From: Olavius algarvensis Delta 4 endosymbiont
Lineage (GTDB): Bacteria; Desulfobacterota; Desulfobacteria; Desulfobacterales; CAJINA01
NCBI GenBank assembly: GCA_905176665.1
Contig: CAJINA010000114.1
Coordinates: 1-54,561, forward strand
Direction of reading: 5' to 3'
DNA length: 54,561 nucleotides
Shown here one piece after another: positions 34,528-43,205 of this stretch. Each line of letters starts with the position of its first letter. Position 1 is the first letter of the stretch. The notes below the pieces were generated by a model. That model did not search any database, was not told the DNA's origin, and saw only the letters and a program-made list of their open reading frames with translations. Position numbers and translations under genes: made by a program.

Positions 34528-34955
34528 CACTTTACCGCCTTCGGTCACGGCCATGCGTGTTTCGAATACACAGCCGCACTCCAGGTTAAAGGATGGATTG
34601 ATGTATGTAGAGTGGCCCGGTGAGAGCAGTGCCGATTCCATTGAGAAAGTGCACCGGGCGCCGTTTCCAAGGCAGCAAATAGATAGACGCAGGCATTATA
34701 AACATTGAAATTTCCGTGTCAAAGTTGATAAATATGATTTTTTCAATTATAAAAACTATTTATAAACAGCGTATAACCTGCTTGAATGAGAGAAAATACT
34801 TGGCCAGACCGCGCAAAGCCTTTTCAGGCCGGTGTTTCTACAGAAATTAAGATCATTTATATATACAGGTGGTTGTAGACTTATTGACATCTTATCAACA
34901 ATGCCGGTTTACGGAAATCTACTGATATCTGCCAATATCGGAAATTTTTATTGAT
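34528..34955. other. AT-rich divergent spacer
   Basis: About 430 bases between the receiver protein and the TauE-like gene. The 34700-34900 part is clearly AT-richer than its surroundings and holds several short A/T palindromes (for example around ATTATAAAAACTATTTATAA). TTGACA at 34883 has no good -10 at the right distance. No gene found. Confidence 0.4.
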
Positions 34956-35486
34956 TTGGAGGCCTCTCTGGACACATTATCCCTGTTCACCGGTCTTTTT
35001 CTCTGGAGCGGCGGTTTCCTGGCTGGATTTGTTGATTCAATTGCCGGTGGCGGGGGTATCATCTCTCTGCCGGTGCTGTTGTCGGTAGGGATTCCACCGC
35101 ACCAGGCGCTGGGGACCAACAAATTGCAAGGCAGTTTCGGCAGCTTCACTGCGGCTGTGAATTACACCCGGAAAGGTCTGGTCGATTTCAAAACTATATT
35201 ACCGGGGATTCTGTTTACGGCTATTGGGGCCGGGTTGGGCACAATCGCTATCCAGTTGCTATCGGCTGCGTTCCTGAAGCATGTCATTCCCCTGTTGCTG
35301 GCCGCTGTTTTTTTTACACGCTGTTTTCACCGGATATGGGCAGCCGGGAATCAATACCCAAAATGTCGGCGCAGTTTTTCTATATGCTGGTCGGGCTTGC
35401 GCTGGGATTTTACGATGGTTTTTTTGGGCCGGGAACCGGGTCTTTCTGGACCCTGCTCTTTGTTTTGCTGCTGGGCCTTGATCTGA
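34956..35486 (+). pseudogene. TauE/SafE-family exporter, 5' part before a frameshift
   Basis: The first about 117 residues are a normal TauE/SafE (YfcA-like) membrane protein: GFLAGFVDSIAGGGGIISLPVLL and GIPPHQALGTNKLQGSFGS are its N-terminal repeat signatures. After the eight-T tract at 35308-35315 the frame turns into nonsense (RCFHRIWAAG) and stops at 35486. One added T would give AVFFYTLFSPDMGSRE and join the frame that continues at 35336-35728. The family exports sulfite, sulfoacetate or related anions. The start is uncertain: TTG at 34956 precedes GGAGG, and no ATG is available nearby. Confidence 0.78.
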
Positions 35487-35728
35487 AAAAGGCAACGGCC
35501 CATACCAAGATCACCAACTTCACCAGTAATTTTATTGCTCTGGGTATTTTCATCATCGGCGGCAAAGTGTTGTTTCTGGCCGGTTTCATTATGGGCTGCG
35601 GGCAAATGGTTGGCGCTTACGCCGGTTCAAGGCTGGTTATTCGCAACGGGGTCGGATTCGTACGGGTCTTCTTTCTTACCGTCGTTGCGGTAACCGTGGC
35701 ACGCTTGTTTTATGTTACCTATGTTTAA
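35336..35728 (+). pseudogene. TauE/SafE-family exporter, 3' part after the frameshift
   Basis: This frame supplies the second half of the same exporter: GLALGFYDGFFGPGTGS is the second TauE repeat signature, followed by KKATAHTKITNFTSN and three further membrane helices to a normal C-terminus. The real junction lies at the T8 tract (35308-35315), just before this frame's first ATG. Apart from that one base nothing is damaged, so the lesion is very recent, a slippage switch, or a sequencing error. Confidence 0.78.
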
Positions 35729-35843
35729 TCTTGGCATGCGGATTGCCGATTATAAACAAGGCCGCTGGTGGGCAAAGTTCCTCCGGACAGGGCCGGAATT
35801 TTGTTAAAGACATATTTGAAATATATAATTCAGACTATTCAAA

Positions 35844-36989
35844 ATGAGACCTGCTGATATTCAACATAACGATAGGTCCCCCGCCAAATGTCCGGTAACC
35901 GGCTGGCCTGTCCTCAATCGGCCGGATTGGATCTATGCCAAAGAAGACTTTACGATCCGGTATGAGGTCCTCGACGGCCGGATCGTACATGCCATTGCGT
36001 CGGGTTATCTCGATGCGGACTATATCCGGCCGATCTTTGGCCTGCGCCGGCGAGTTTTGGAAGAGGCTGGCCTGGAAGAGGCGTTTGAAGGCTTTATAGC
36101 CAATTTCGTGGCGGTTTCGGGCAGCAGTTACCGGGCCCGGTTGAAATATATCAAGCTGTTGAAGGCGCAATACCAGCACACGCCTTTCGATATTTATATC
36201 ACCTATGGTGCCAGCCGTTGGCTGCGGGCGGCCGTTAAGATCAGCAGCTTGTTCACAGCCTTCAAGGTCTTTGTGGCTGCCGATTACGAGGAAGCGGTGA
36301 CCCTTGCCGAAGGGCATCTATCCGGAACACCGTCCGCCGCGGGGTCGCCGGCCTCGTCTTCGGGCAATCCCCAAGCGGCGGACAGCGAACACTTCACTGA
36401 GGCCTATATAGATGAATTGTACAACTATATCGGAAGTATAGACTGGCGTAAAAAAGGATTTCAATTTCCGGTCGAGATATCGACAAAGAACCCCTTGCGA
36501 CCGGTATTCGATGCGATCGAGCTGATCAAGGGTGAGGTGGACGAGCTTTTCGAAGAACACCAATTATCGGAGAATGCGCTCAAACAGAGCCGTGAGCAAT
36601 ACCGGGCTTTGCTGGGGGCGATCCCGGACCCGGTTGTGATCTACGATGCCAGGGGAAATGCAACCTGTGTGAACAAAGCCTTTGAAAAAATATACGGCTG
36701 GAAGCGGGAGGATCTGCTGGGGGGTAAGATCGATTTCGTGCCGCCTGAGGAAGTTGAGAGCACCCGGGCGGGATGGCAGCAGGTTATAGATGAAAGCCAG
36801 GCCTTCTTCGAAACCCGGCGCTATAATCGGAGCGGCCGCGAACTGAATATTCAGGCCAGTTCGGCGGCTATTCGCAATCAGCAGGGCGAGCACATTGCCA
36901 GCATTGTCATCCACCGGGACGTATCCGAACGCCGGCGGGCCGAGAAGACGATGAACCAGCAATTTAAGTATCTCTCCGCACTCCATTAA
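35844..36989 (+). CDS. Hybrid sensor kinase, N-terminal part (unknown sensor domain plus PAS), ended by TAA
   Basis: 381 residues. Residues about 28-160 form a globular domain I cannot name (IRYEVLDGRIVHAIASGYLDAD at its start, FKVFVAADYEEAVTLAEGHL at its end). A low-complexity Ser/Ala/Gly linker follows (about 160-180), then a second unknown segment (about 185-240). A PAS domain (about 250-370) has IPDPVVIYDARGNATCVN and ends with the usual RDVSERRRAE. The frame closes at a TAA (36987-36989) inside SALH-stop-TTLGVISRRDLNDLL, a stretch that in related kinases reads ALHETTLG. The next frame carries on in phase, so this is probably one gene split by a GAA to TAA change. Confidence 0.72.
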   Translation: MRPADIQHNDRSPAKCPVTGWPVLNRPDWIYAKEDFTIRYEVLDGRIVHAIASGYLDADYIRPIFGLRRRVLEEAGLEEAFEGFIANFVAVSGSSYRARLKYIKLLKAQYQHTPFDIYITYGASRWLRAAVKISSLFTAFKVFVAADYEEAVTLAEGHLSGTPSAAGSPASSSGNPQAADSEHFTEAYIDELYNYIGSIDWRKKGFQFPVEISTKNPLRPVFDAIELIKGEVDELFEEHQLSENALKQSREQYRALLGAIPDPVVIYDARGNATCVNKAFEKIYGWKREDLLGGKIDFVPPEEVESTRAGWQQVIDESQAFFETRRYNRSGRELNIQASSAAIRNQQGEHIASIVIHRDVSERRRAEKTMNQQFKYLSALH

Positions 36990-37001
36990 ACGACCCTGGG
37001 G

Positions 37002-39527
37002 GTGATCAGCCGGCGTGATCTGAACGACCTGTTGAAAACGATTGTCCGCCGCTCCGCCGAACTGGTGGGCGTTCCATATGGATTTATCTACCTTTACGAT
37101 CGCGAGTCGGATATCCTGACCTTGGAAGTCGGGGCTGGCATTTTCAAGGATTTCATCGGTACGCGCGTTAAACCAGGCGTTGGGCTGGCGGGAAGAACCT
37201 GGCAAAAGGGTGAGCCGATAGTTGTCCACGGATACCAGGAGTGGGAAGGCCGCGATCCGGGCAACAAATGGAAACAGGTTCAAGTGGTGGCCGGAATACC
37301 AATCAAATCCAAAACCGAGGTCATCGGCGTTATTGGTGTTTCCGACGATAACCGGGAAACGCAGATTGCCGGCAATGAAATCGGCGTCCTGACGCGATTT
37401 GCCCAGCTTACGGCTATCGCCATCGAAAATGCCCGCCTCTATCTGCAGATGCAGCAGGAGTTGACGCAGCGCAAGCGAGCCCAGCAGGAGCTCAAAAAAA
37501 GTCACCGTTACCTGGAAGAAGCCAAAGCCACGGCAGAAGCCGCTACCCAGGCCAAAAGCGAGTTTCTGGCCAACATGAGCCATGAAATCCGGACACCGAT
37601 GAATGCCATCACCGGCTTTACCCGTTTGTTGCTGGAATCGGAGATTTCCTCCCGGCAGCGCGAATACCTGGAGCTCATCCGCGGGTCAAGCGATATCCTG
37701 CTGCATCTCATCAATGATATTTTGGATTTCTCCAAAATCGAAGCCGGCAAACTGGATCTTGCCAGGGAGCCTTTTCAGCTGCGGTCTGTTGTGGAAAGCC
37801 TGTGCGACATCTATTCGGAGAAAACGACCGACGCCCCCATAGAGCTGGTTGTAGGTGTTCATCCGGACGTGCCCGCAATCCTGGTGGGGGATGAAATCCG
37901 CCTCAAGCAAGTCCTCATAAATCTGACTTCCAATGCGATGAAATTCACAGAGCAGGGTGAGGTCATCGTCCGGGTAGGCGTTAAAACCACCCGTAAAAGC
38001 GAGATTGAACTCGATTTTTCGGTAGTGGATACCGGTATTGGTATTCACGCGAACCAGATCCCGATCCTGTTTGATTCATTCGCCCAGGCAGACGCTTCCA
38101 CCACCCGGAACTATGGCGGTACCGGTCTGGGACTGGCCATCTGCAAGAAACTGGTGCAAATGATGCACGGGGAGATTCAGGTATCCAGCACACCCGGAAA
38201 AGGGAGTGATTTCAAGTTTACGGCGGTGTTTGGTCTGCCGGACGAACAGGTGCAACCGCTGCCTCTGCCGCCGGTTGATTTGCGGCAGATGAAAGTGGCC
38301 GTGGTGGGGGCGCCGGCAGCCACGCGAGAACTCATGGTCGATACGCTGGTCTCATTTACCTTTGCAGTGACTGTTTTTTCTTCCGGCACGGAATTTTTGG
38401 ACACCGTGAACGCTTCGCCGGACCAGCTTCCCGGCCAACTGGTGATCGTGGATGGCAAGCTGCCGGACATGGGGGGCCGCGATCTGGTTCGCCACCTACG
38501 TAAGGGTCCCCTGGCAGACCAGGTACGTTGCATCCTGCTGGAGGCTCGGCCGGATGGGGACATTGCTCAAACAGAGGCCGATACGATCGAGGTGGATGCC
38601 TACTTTCCCAAGCCTATCCGGCCGTCGCGCTTATTTGACACCATCATGCGTGTATGCAAACAATCCGGTAAGTCGGCCGACCAACTGAAAACGCCCGGGC
38701 TGGTTCGGAAAGATCCGGCTGCCGGATTAGATGGCCTGCGGGTCCTTCTGGTAGAGGATAACGAGATCAACCAGCGCTTGGCGGTTTCGGTCTTGGAGGC
38801 CGCGGGGATTAAAGTGGATACCGCGCGGGGGGACGGTCGCGCCGCCGTGGAGATGGTCGGAGATATTAAATACGACGCTATCCTGATGGATATTCATATG
38901 CCTGAAATTGACGGGTATGTGGCCACCCGCATCATTCGCCAGAAGCCAGGCTGCGCACAATTGCCAATCATTGCCATGACAGCCGATGCCATGAGCGGAG
39001 CCCAGGCGAAGTGCTTGGAAGTAGGGATGAACGACTACATTGCCAAGCCCATTGACACCCGGCAGCTGTTTACGGTTTTAGCCCATTGGACACGAGCCGG
39101 ATCGGCCCCTGAGCAGACGGACGCAGGCGCTCAACCCGCGGTTGCATCCCCACAACTGGACGGCAAGGCACCCTTCAAGCTGCCCGGTGTCGATGTGCAG
39201 GCCGGCATGCAGCGGTTGGGCGGGAATCAGGCGCTGTACCTGGAGTTGCTGCAGGATTTTTGTAATACCTACGGGGAACCGGAAGAAAAAATCCGCCGAC
39301 TGATCGCGGAAAACAATACGGGGGGTGTCCGGCGGCTGGTGCATACCATCAAGGGCACTGCGGGCAATCTGTCCGCAGTCAGTGTCTCCTTTTCAGCGGC
39401 CGAGCTGGAGAAGGAGCTCGACCAGTCCAAGCCGGATAATCTGCCGGAACTGCTTGGCAATTTCAGTGAATCGCTGCGCCAATTGCGACGGTCGCTGGAT
39501 AGAATGGAACGTGGGCGTAAAGGCTGA
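37002..39527 (+). CDS. Hybrid sensor kinase, C-terminal part: GAF, HisKA, HATPase, two receivers, Hpt
   Basis: 841 residues, in the same frame as the preceding part and separated from it by TAA plus four codons. In order: a GAF domain (about 5-150), a short coiled coil, HisKA with His194 in NMSHEIRTPM, HATPase_c with NAMKFTEQG, DTGIGI and GTGLGLAI, a first receiver (about 425-550) lacking the N-terminal acidic pair but keeping VDGKLPD, a second complete receiver (about 570-690; acidic pair VEDN, phospho-Asp630), and an Hpt domain with His781 in HTIKGTAG. It is a full phosphorelay in one chain. The GTG at 37002 has no ribosome site, so independent translation is doubtful. Confidence 0.8.
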   Translation: MISRRDLNDLLKTIVRRSAELVGVPYGFIYLYDRESDILTLEVGAGIFKDFIGTRVKPGVGLAGRTWQKGEPIVVHGYQEWEGRDPGNKWKQVQVVAGIPIKSKTEVIGVIGVSDDNRETQIAGNEIGVLTRFAQLTAIAIENARLYLQMQQELTQRKRAQQELKKSHRYLEEAKATAEAATQAKSEFLANMSHEIRTPMNAITGFTRLLLESEISSRQREYLELIRGSSDILLHLINDILDFSKIEAGKLDLAREPFQLRSVVESLCDIYSEKTTDAPIELVVGVHPDVPAILVGDEIRLKQVLINLTSNAMKFTEQGEVIVRVGVKTTRKSEIELDFSVVDTGIGIHANQIPILFDSFAQADASTTRNYGGTGLGLAICKKLVQMMHGEIQVSSTPGKGSDFKFTAVFGLPDEQVQPLPLPPVDLRQMKVAVVGAPAATRELMVDTLVSFTFAVTVFSSGTEFLDTVNASPDQLPGQLVIVDGKLPDMGGRDLVRHLRKGPLADQVRCILLEARPDGDIAQTEADTIEVDAYFPKPIRPSRLFDTIMRVCKQSGKSADQLKTPGLVRKDPAAGLDGLRVLLVEDNEINQRLAVSVLEAAGIKVDTARGDGRAAVEMVGDIKYDAILMDIHMPEIDGYVATRIIRQKPGCAQLPIIAMTADAMSGAQAKCLEVGMNDYIAKPIDTRQLFTVLAHWTRAGSAPEQTDAGAQPAVASPQLDGKAPFKLPGVDVQAGMQRLGGNQALYLELLQDFCNTYGEPEEKIRRLIAENNTGGVRRLVHTIKGTAGNLSAVSVSFSAAELEKELDQSKPDNLPELLGNFSESLRQLRRSLDRMERGRKG

Positions 39528-39598
39528 GACGGTTGATTGCTGAAACCAAAGCACTTCCGATGGCCTGGCAGATATTCATCCGGAAACGATTTTGATGC

Positions 39599-40057
39599 TT
39601 AAACCAGGTCCGGCGCGATGATATAGGCCTTCAAATCCTCTGGATCGATTCCATCCGGTGAAAGCGCCCAGTCACAAACTGATTTACCGGCGTTACGGAT
39701 TGCCGCGCGATTGTTGCAGACCAGGTAATGCCAGTCCGGCAAATCTTTCCCGGCGGCCACTAACCGGTACGCGCATGTGGCCGGTAACCACTCCAGCTTA
39801 GCGACTTTGCCCGGCGTGAGATTCAGGCAATTGGGTGCCTTGGTCAGGCGGTTGGGGTAGTCCCTGCAGCGGCAGGTGGGGATATCAAGCAGCGAACAGG
39901 CCACGGCTGTGTAAAAAATTTCACCGGTTTCAATATCCTGCAATTTGTGCAGGCAGCATTTACCGCAGCCGTCGCACAGCGCCTCCCACTGTGCATCTGT
40001 GAGACTGCCCAAATTTTTCCTTTTCCAGAACGGGACTGCCTGCGTCTCTTCTACCAT
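39599..40057 (-). CDS. YcgN/UPF0260-family cysteine-cluster protein
   Basis: 152 residues, the usual size of the family. The Cys-rich core reads LCDGCGKCCLHKL, then VACSLLD and TCRCRDYPNR, then a further Cys in APNCLNL; C-terminal WLPATCAYRL is highly characteristic. The family is predicted to bind Zn or an Fe-S cluster; its role is unknown. It is the last gene of a long minus-strand run and begins 35 bases after the LEA14-like lipoprotein gene. Confidence 0.9.
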   Translation of the reverse strand: MVEETQAVPFWKRKNLGSLTDAQWEALCDGCGKCCLHKLQDIETGEIFYTAVACSLLDIPTCRCRDYPNRLTKAPNCLNLTPGKVAKLEWLPATCAYRLVAAGKDLPDWHYLVCNNRAAIRNAGKSVCDWALSPDGIDPEDLKAYIIAPDLV

Positions 40058-40092
40058 GGGGAGTTTACCTGCCGATCTTGGGGCAGCCGCTG

Positions 40093-40569
40093 TTAATGGC
40101 CCAGGTTGATCTGCCCCGCTTCTGAAAAGGGGATCTTGCCCAGCATGGGTAGATTGACATTTAGGTGACCCTTTAGACGAAAATCCAGATTCTCCGGCTT
40201 TGCTTCAACGATGGTAGCCAAATGACGCATCGACTGGAGCAGCGTAGTGCTCATTTCGACCGTGACGCGTGTTTCACCATAGGCGGGGATCTCTACCGGC
40301 GAAGCATTGACACCCGTGGCGAAGGCTTTGCCTTCCAATTCTACCTCATAGTAAATACCGGTGATGGGCAGGGCCACATCATTGGGGTTGATCAGGCGAA
40401 AGGTAAGGGCGTAGCGTTGCTCCAGCAATTGAGCCTCTACCAGCTTGAAGCCGACCAGGTTCAATTTGGGGTTCTCCAGCTGGTTGAATTTAGTGGTGCA
40501 GCCCAGCGGAAGGCCAAGCAGGGCGACTAGAAATATGCATGCCAGGTAAGATATGCGTGGTTTCACCAT
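40093..40569 (-). CDS. LEA14-like (WHy domain) lipoprotein
   Basis: 158 residues. A lipoprotein signal ends LPLGC (Cys24). The mature part is a single LEA type 2/WHy beta-sandwich: a VGFKLVEAQLLEQRYALTFRL-type opening strand pair with the INPNDVALPITGIYYEVELEG motif (two adjoining pieces, about residues 59-80) containing the NPN hallmark. In bacteria these lipoproteins are linked with desiccation or envelope stress, but the role is unknown. It follows the YheT hydrolase gene by nine bases. Confidence 0.85.
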   Translation of the reverse strand: MVKPRISYLACIFLVALLGLPLGCTTKFNQLENPKLNLVGFKLVEAQLLEQRYALTFRLINPNDVALPITGIYYEVELEGKAFATGVNASPVEIPAYGETRVTVEMSTTLLQSMRHLATIVEAKPENLDFRLKGHLNVNLPMLGKIPFSEAGQINLGH

Positions 40570-40578
40570 AAAGGCCTC

Positions 40579-41577
40579 TTAAGTAACGGGGTTGTCATCA
40601 TCTTTTCTTGGGTGTATCCGGTTGACATGCCGTGCGAAGAATTCGGCTGTCCGCCTTTCGGACCAGTACAAACCCTTGTGGTTGAATTGGATAAAACCGA
40701 CATGGCCCCCGGATGCAGGCATTTCCAAGTATATGTCCGGATTCGCGGCGGCCTCTTCCACCGGAAAACAGGCCGGTGTCAAAAAAGGATCGTTGCTGGC
40801 AGAGATCATGAGCGTGGGGACGCTGATTGCCTTGATCCAGGGTTTGCTGCTGCATTGCAACCAGTAGTCGTCCGCATTTTTAAAGCCATTGATCGGGGCG
40901 GTATACCGTTCGTCGAACTCCCGGAAATTGCGAAGTTTTTCATAACCGGAGTCATCGATGCGTGCGGGGAAGAGCACCTTTTTTGCCGCCACTTTTTCAC
41001 CCAGCAGTCTTAAAAAGCGTCGCATGTACAAGGCATTCGACCGCCGGGCCAGCGCCGCGGCCCCGGCCGCCAGATCACAGGGGACGGAGAGGACAGCGGC
41101 ACAGTTTACCCGGGGGTTGACCCTGTCCCGGTTCTTTCCCAGGTACAATAACGTTATATTGCCGCCGATGCTGAATCCCATCAAGCCAATACAGGCGTAG
41201 TCCCCGGCGGCGTGTTCAACCACATGGGCCAGATCATCGAACGAGCCGCTGTGATAGGATCTCAAGCGACGATTGGGCCGGCCGCTGCAGCCCCTGAAGT
41301 TCCAGGCGAGGCAATCCCAACCGTACATATTGAGCGCCCGCACCATGCCTTTCACATAGGCCCGTTCGGAATCGCCCTCGAGGCCGTGGGAGATAATGGC
41401 CAAGCGGCGGCAGCCGCACCGGGACCAGTCAAGATCCAGAAAATCATCATCGGGGGTATCGATACGCTCACGGACATATGTGACGGTTGTGACTTTCCGG
41501 AACAAAGAGGGGAATATCGTTTGGATATGACCGTTCTGCATGAACGGCGGCGGCGAGTAGTTTGCTGGTGATATCAT
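40579..41577 (-). CDS. YheT-family alpha/beta-fold hydrolase
   Basis: 332 residues. YheT/ABHD1-3-type features are NGHIQTIFPSLFR at the N-terminus, ISHGLEGDSERAYVKGM (oxyanion region), NFRGCSGRPN, the nucleophile elbow GFSIGGN (Ser about 144), and SASNDPFL and SGGHVGF carrying the acidic and His members. Eukaryotic relatives act on phospholipids; the bacterial substrate is unknown. Its ATG overlaps the HAD gene stop by four bases (ATGA), so the two are coupled. Confidence 0.88.
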   Translation of the reverse strand: MISPANYSPPPFMQNGHIQTIFPSLFRKVTTVTYVRERIDTPDDDFLDLDWSRCGCRRLAIISHGLEGDSERAYVKGMVRALNMYGWDCLAWNFRGCSGRPNRRLRSYHSGSFDDLAHVVEHAAGDYACIGLMGFSIGGNITLLYLGKNRDRVNPRVNCAAVLSVPCDLAAGAAALARRSNALYMRRFLRLLGEKVAAKKVLFPARIDDSGYEKLRNFREFDERYTAPINGFKNADDYWLQCSSKPWIKAISVPTLMISASNDPFLTPACFPVEEAAANPDIYLEMPASGGHVGFIQFNHKGLYWSERRTAEFFARHVNRIHPRKDDDNPVT

Positions 41578-42458
41578 GCCTGCAGGGCCTTTCTGACGGA
41601 TTGGACAGTGGCGGCAATGGCGTCGGCGGGCTCGCCTTCAATCCGGAACTGGATGATCCGCGGCACGACCTGCAGGACCTCACCGAGGGCCATTTGAGTT
41701 GCCGCAATACGTTCGGTTATGCGGTCGGGTTGCGCATACCCGTCAGCAGCTTGTTCACTCAGACCGAAGTCATCCACCAGGATCACTTTTTTGAGCGGCA
41801 TTGGCAGACACGTTGCCTGCAGGGTTTGCCAGAAGCGGCCCTCTGCCTTGGGGCAACCGATGTCCGCTGAATTGGCCACTATAAAGGGCGTTTGTTTTTG
41901 CGGACCTTTTAGCCCGCTAGCCGCGGTTGCCGTGATACCCACGGCGGCCAGATGCTCCCGGATGGCGATCGTTGCTTCGGCATAGTGATCGGTGGCAACC
42001 AAACCAAACGCGTCCGGGGCTTGTTGAATCTCGGCCAGAAGCGGCTGCCATTTTGGGTCGATGTGTGAACAGTGCAAATAGGCATCAACGAATCTGGAGA
42101 GTGCCGCGGTTATCGATTTTCGGGACGCCTTTGATAATCCCTGCGACCGGATATAGTCGGCTGCGATGGTTTTGAAGCCCGTAGCGGATCGACTGGCCTT
42201 TGCCCAGGTCGGGTTGACCACTCCCCGCCAGTAGCGATCTGCTGTATCGATGCCGATGGCAGCCAAACCGCTCTTTTCCAGATGCTGCTGCAGGCGGTCC
42301 GGTTTGCCGAAGTCAACCGCACCCAGACTTAACGTGCCGGAGAAATCGAAAATGACGAGGGTGTATGGTTCCAACTGCTTGGGTCCTTTGGTTTCAATCC
42401 CAGAACGCATGGAAATGATGGACAGGTCCGTGCCCTTGTCCCAGTTTATATCCGGCAC
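41574..42458 (-). CDS. HAD-superfamily hydrolase-like protein downstream of thiD
   Basis: 294 residues if started at the GTG at 42458, which overlaps thiD by 65 bases; the ATG at 42410 (278 residues, 17-base overlap) is equally likely, since neither has a ribosome site. Motif I reads VIFDFSGTLS, so the nucleophile Asp is present, but the second Asp of DxDxT is Ser. Motif II may be LVATDH and motif IV ILVDDFGLSEQAADGYAQ. The substrate is unknown. Its place in a thiM-thiE-thiD run invites a guess at a thiamine-phosphate phosphatase, but this is inference only. It is coupled to the YheT gene. Confidence 0.7.
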   Translation of the reverse strand: MPDINWDKGTDLSIISMRSGIETKGPKQLEPYTLVIFDFSGTLSLGAVDFGKPDRLQQHLEKSGLAAIGIDTADRYWRGVVNPTWAKASRSATGFKTIAADYIRSQGLSKASRKSITAALSRFVDAYLHCSHIDPKWQPLLAEIQQAPDAFGLVATDHYAEATIAIREHLAAVGITATAASGLKGPQKQTPFIVANSADIGCPKAEGRFWQTLQATCLPMPLKKVILVDDFGLSEQAADGYAQPDRITERIAATQMALGEVLQVVPRIIQFRIEGEPADAIAATVQSVRKALQA

Positions 42459-43203
42459 CGGATGTGAGTGACTGGTGTACGTAACGCTTCGACTCCCTTA
42501 CAGCTGCTTCGATCGGGCGGCCCAGGGCCAAGTAGGCGGCCGTGGCCGAGCTCAGGGTACAACCGGTGCCATGGGAATTGGGGGTGTCAATGCGATCGGC
42601 ATCCAGGCGTAGTGGGGTTGCCGCGTCGCCTACATATAAAAGATCGGGGCTTTGGGTACTTTCCAGGTGGCCGCCTTTCAAGAGTACCGCCCGGCAGCCC
42701 AGCTGTGCCAACTCCCGGCAGGCGGCGGCCATCTCTCTTTCAGTCGTAACGTCGTATCCCAACAATACCCCGGCCTCGGGCAGGTTGGGGGTTATCACAT
42801 CGGCCATGGGCAACAGGTCGGATTTGAGGGCCGCCACGGCATCATCCTGTAAAAGTTTATCGCCGCTTTTGGCAACCATGACCGGATCCAGCACAATATT
42901 GGTTACGGCGTGTCGGCGCAGGGCCTCTGCCACGGCCTGGATAACTTCAGGTGAGTGCAGCATGCCGATCTTGACGGCATCGGTCCCGATATCCGCCAGG
43001 ACGGCATCGAGCTGGCGTGTAATAAATTCAGGCGGGACAGGATGAATGGCGGTTACAGCAACCGTATTTTGCGCTGTGAGCGCAGTGACGACTGACATGC
43101 CGAAACAGCCGATCGCACTGAATGTTTTGAGATCAGCTTGAATTCCAGCACCGCCCCCGCTGTCGGAACCGGCAATTGTCAGGGCGCGTCGATAAGATTT
43201 CAC
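42394..43203 (-). CDS. thiD: Hydroxymethylpyrimidine/phosphomethylpyrimidine kinase
   Basis: 269 residues, the normal ThiD size. It phosphorylates HMP and then HMP-P to HMP-PP for thiamine synthesis. The ribokinase-fold marks are AGSDSGGGAGIQADLKTFSA at the N-terminus, the VLDPVMVAKSGDKLL stretch, and the catalytic NSHGTGCTLSSA near residue 208. The start is a GTG two bases after the thiE stop, with GAGGA in front. It forms thiM-thiE-thiD. Confidence 0.95.
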   Translation of the reverse strand: MKSYRRALTIAGSDSGGGAGIQADLKTFSAIGCFGMSVVTALTAQNTVAVTAIHPVPPEFITRQLDAVLADIGTDAVKIGMLHSPEVIQAVAEALRRHAVTNIVLDPVMVAKSGDKLLQDDAVAALKSDLLPMADVITPNLPEAGVLLGYDVTTEREMAAACRELAQLGCRAVLLKGGHLESTQSPDLLYVGDAATPLRLDADRIDTPNSHGTGCTLSSATAAYLALGRPIEAAVRESKRYVHQSLTSGAGYKLGQGHGPVHHFHAFWD

Positions 43204-43205
43204 TT

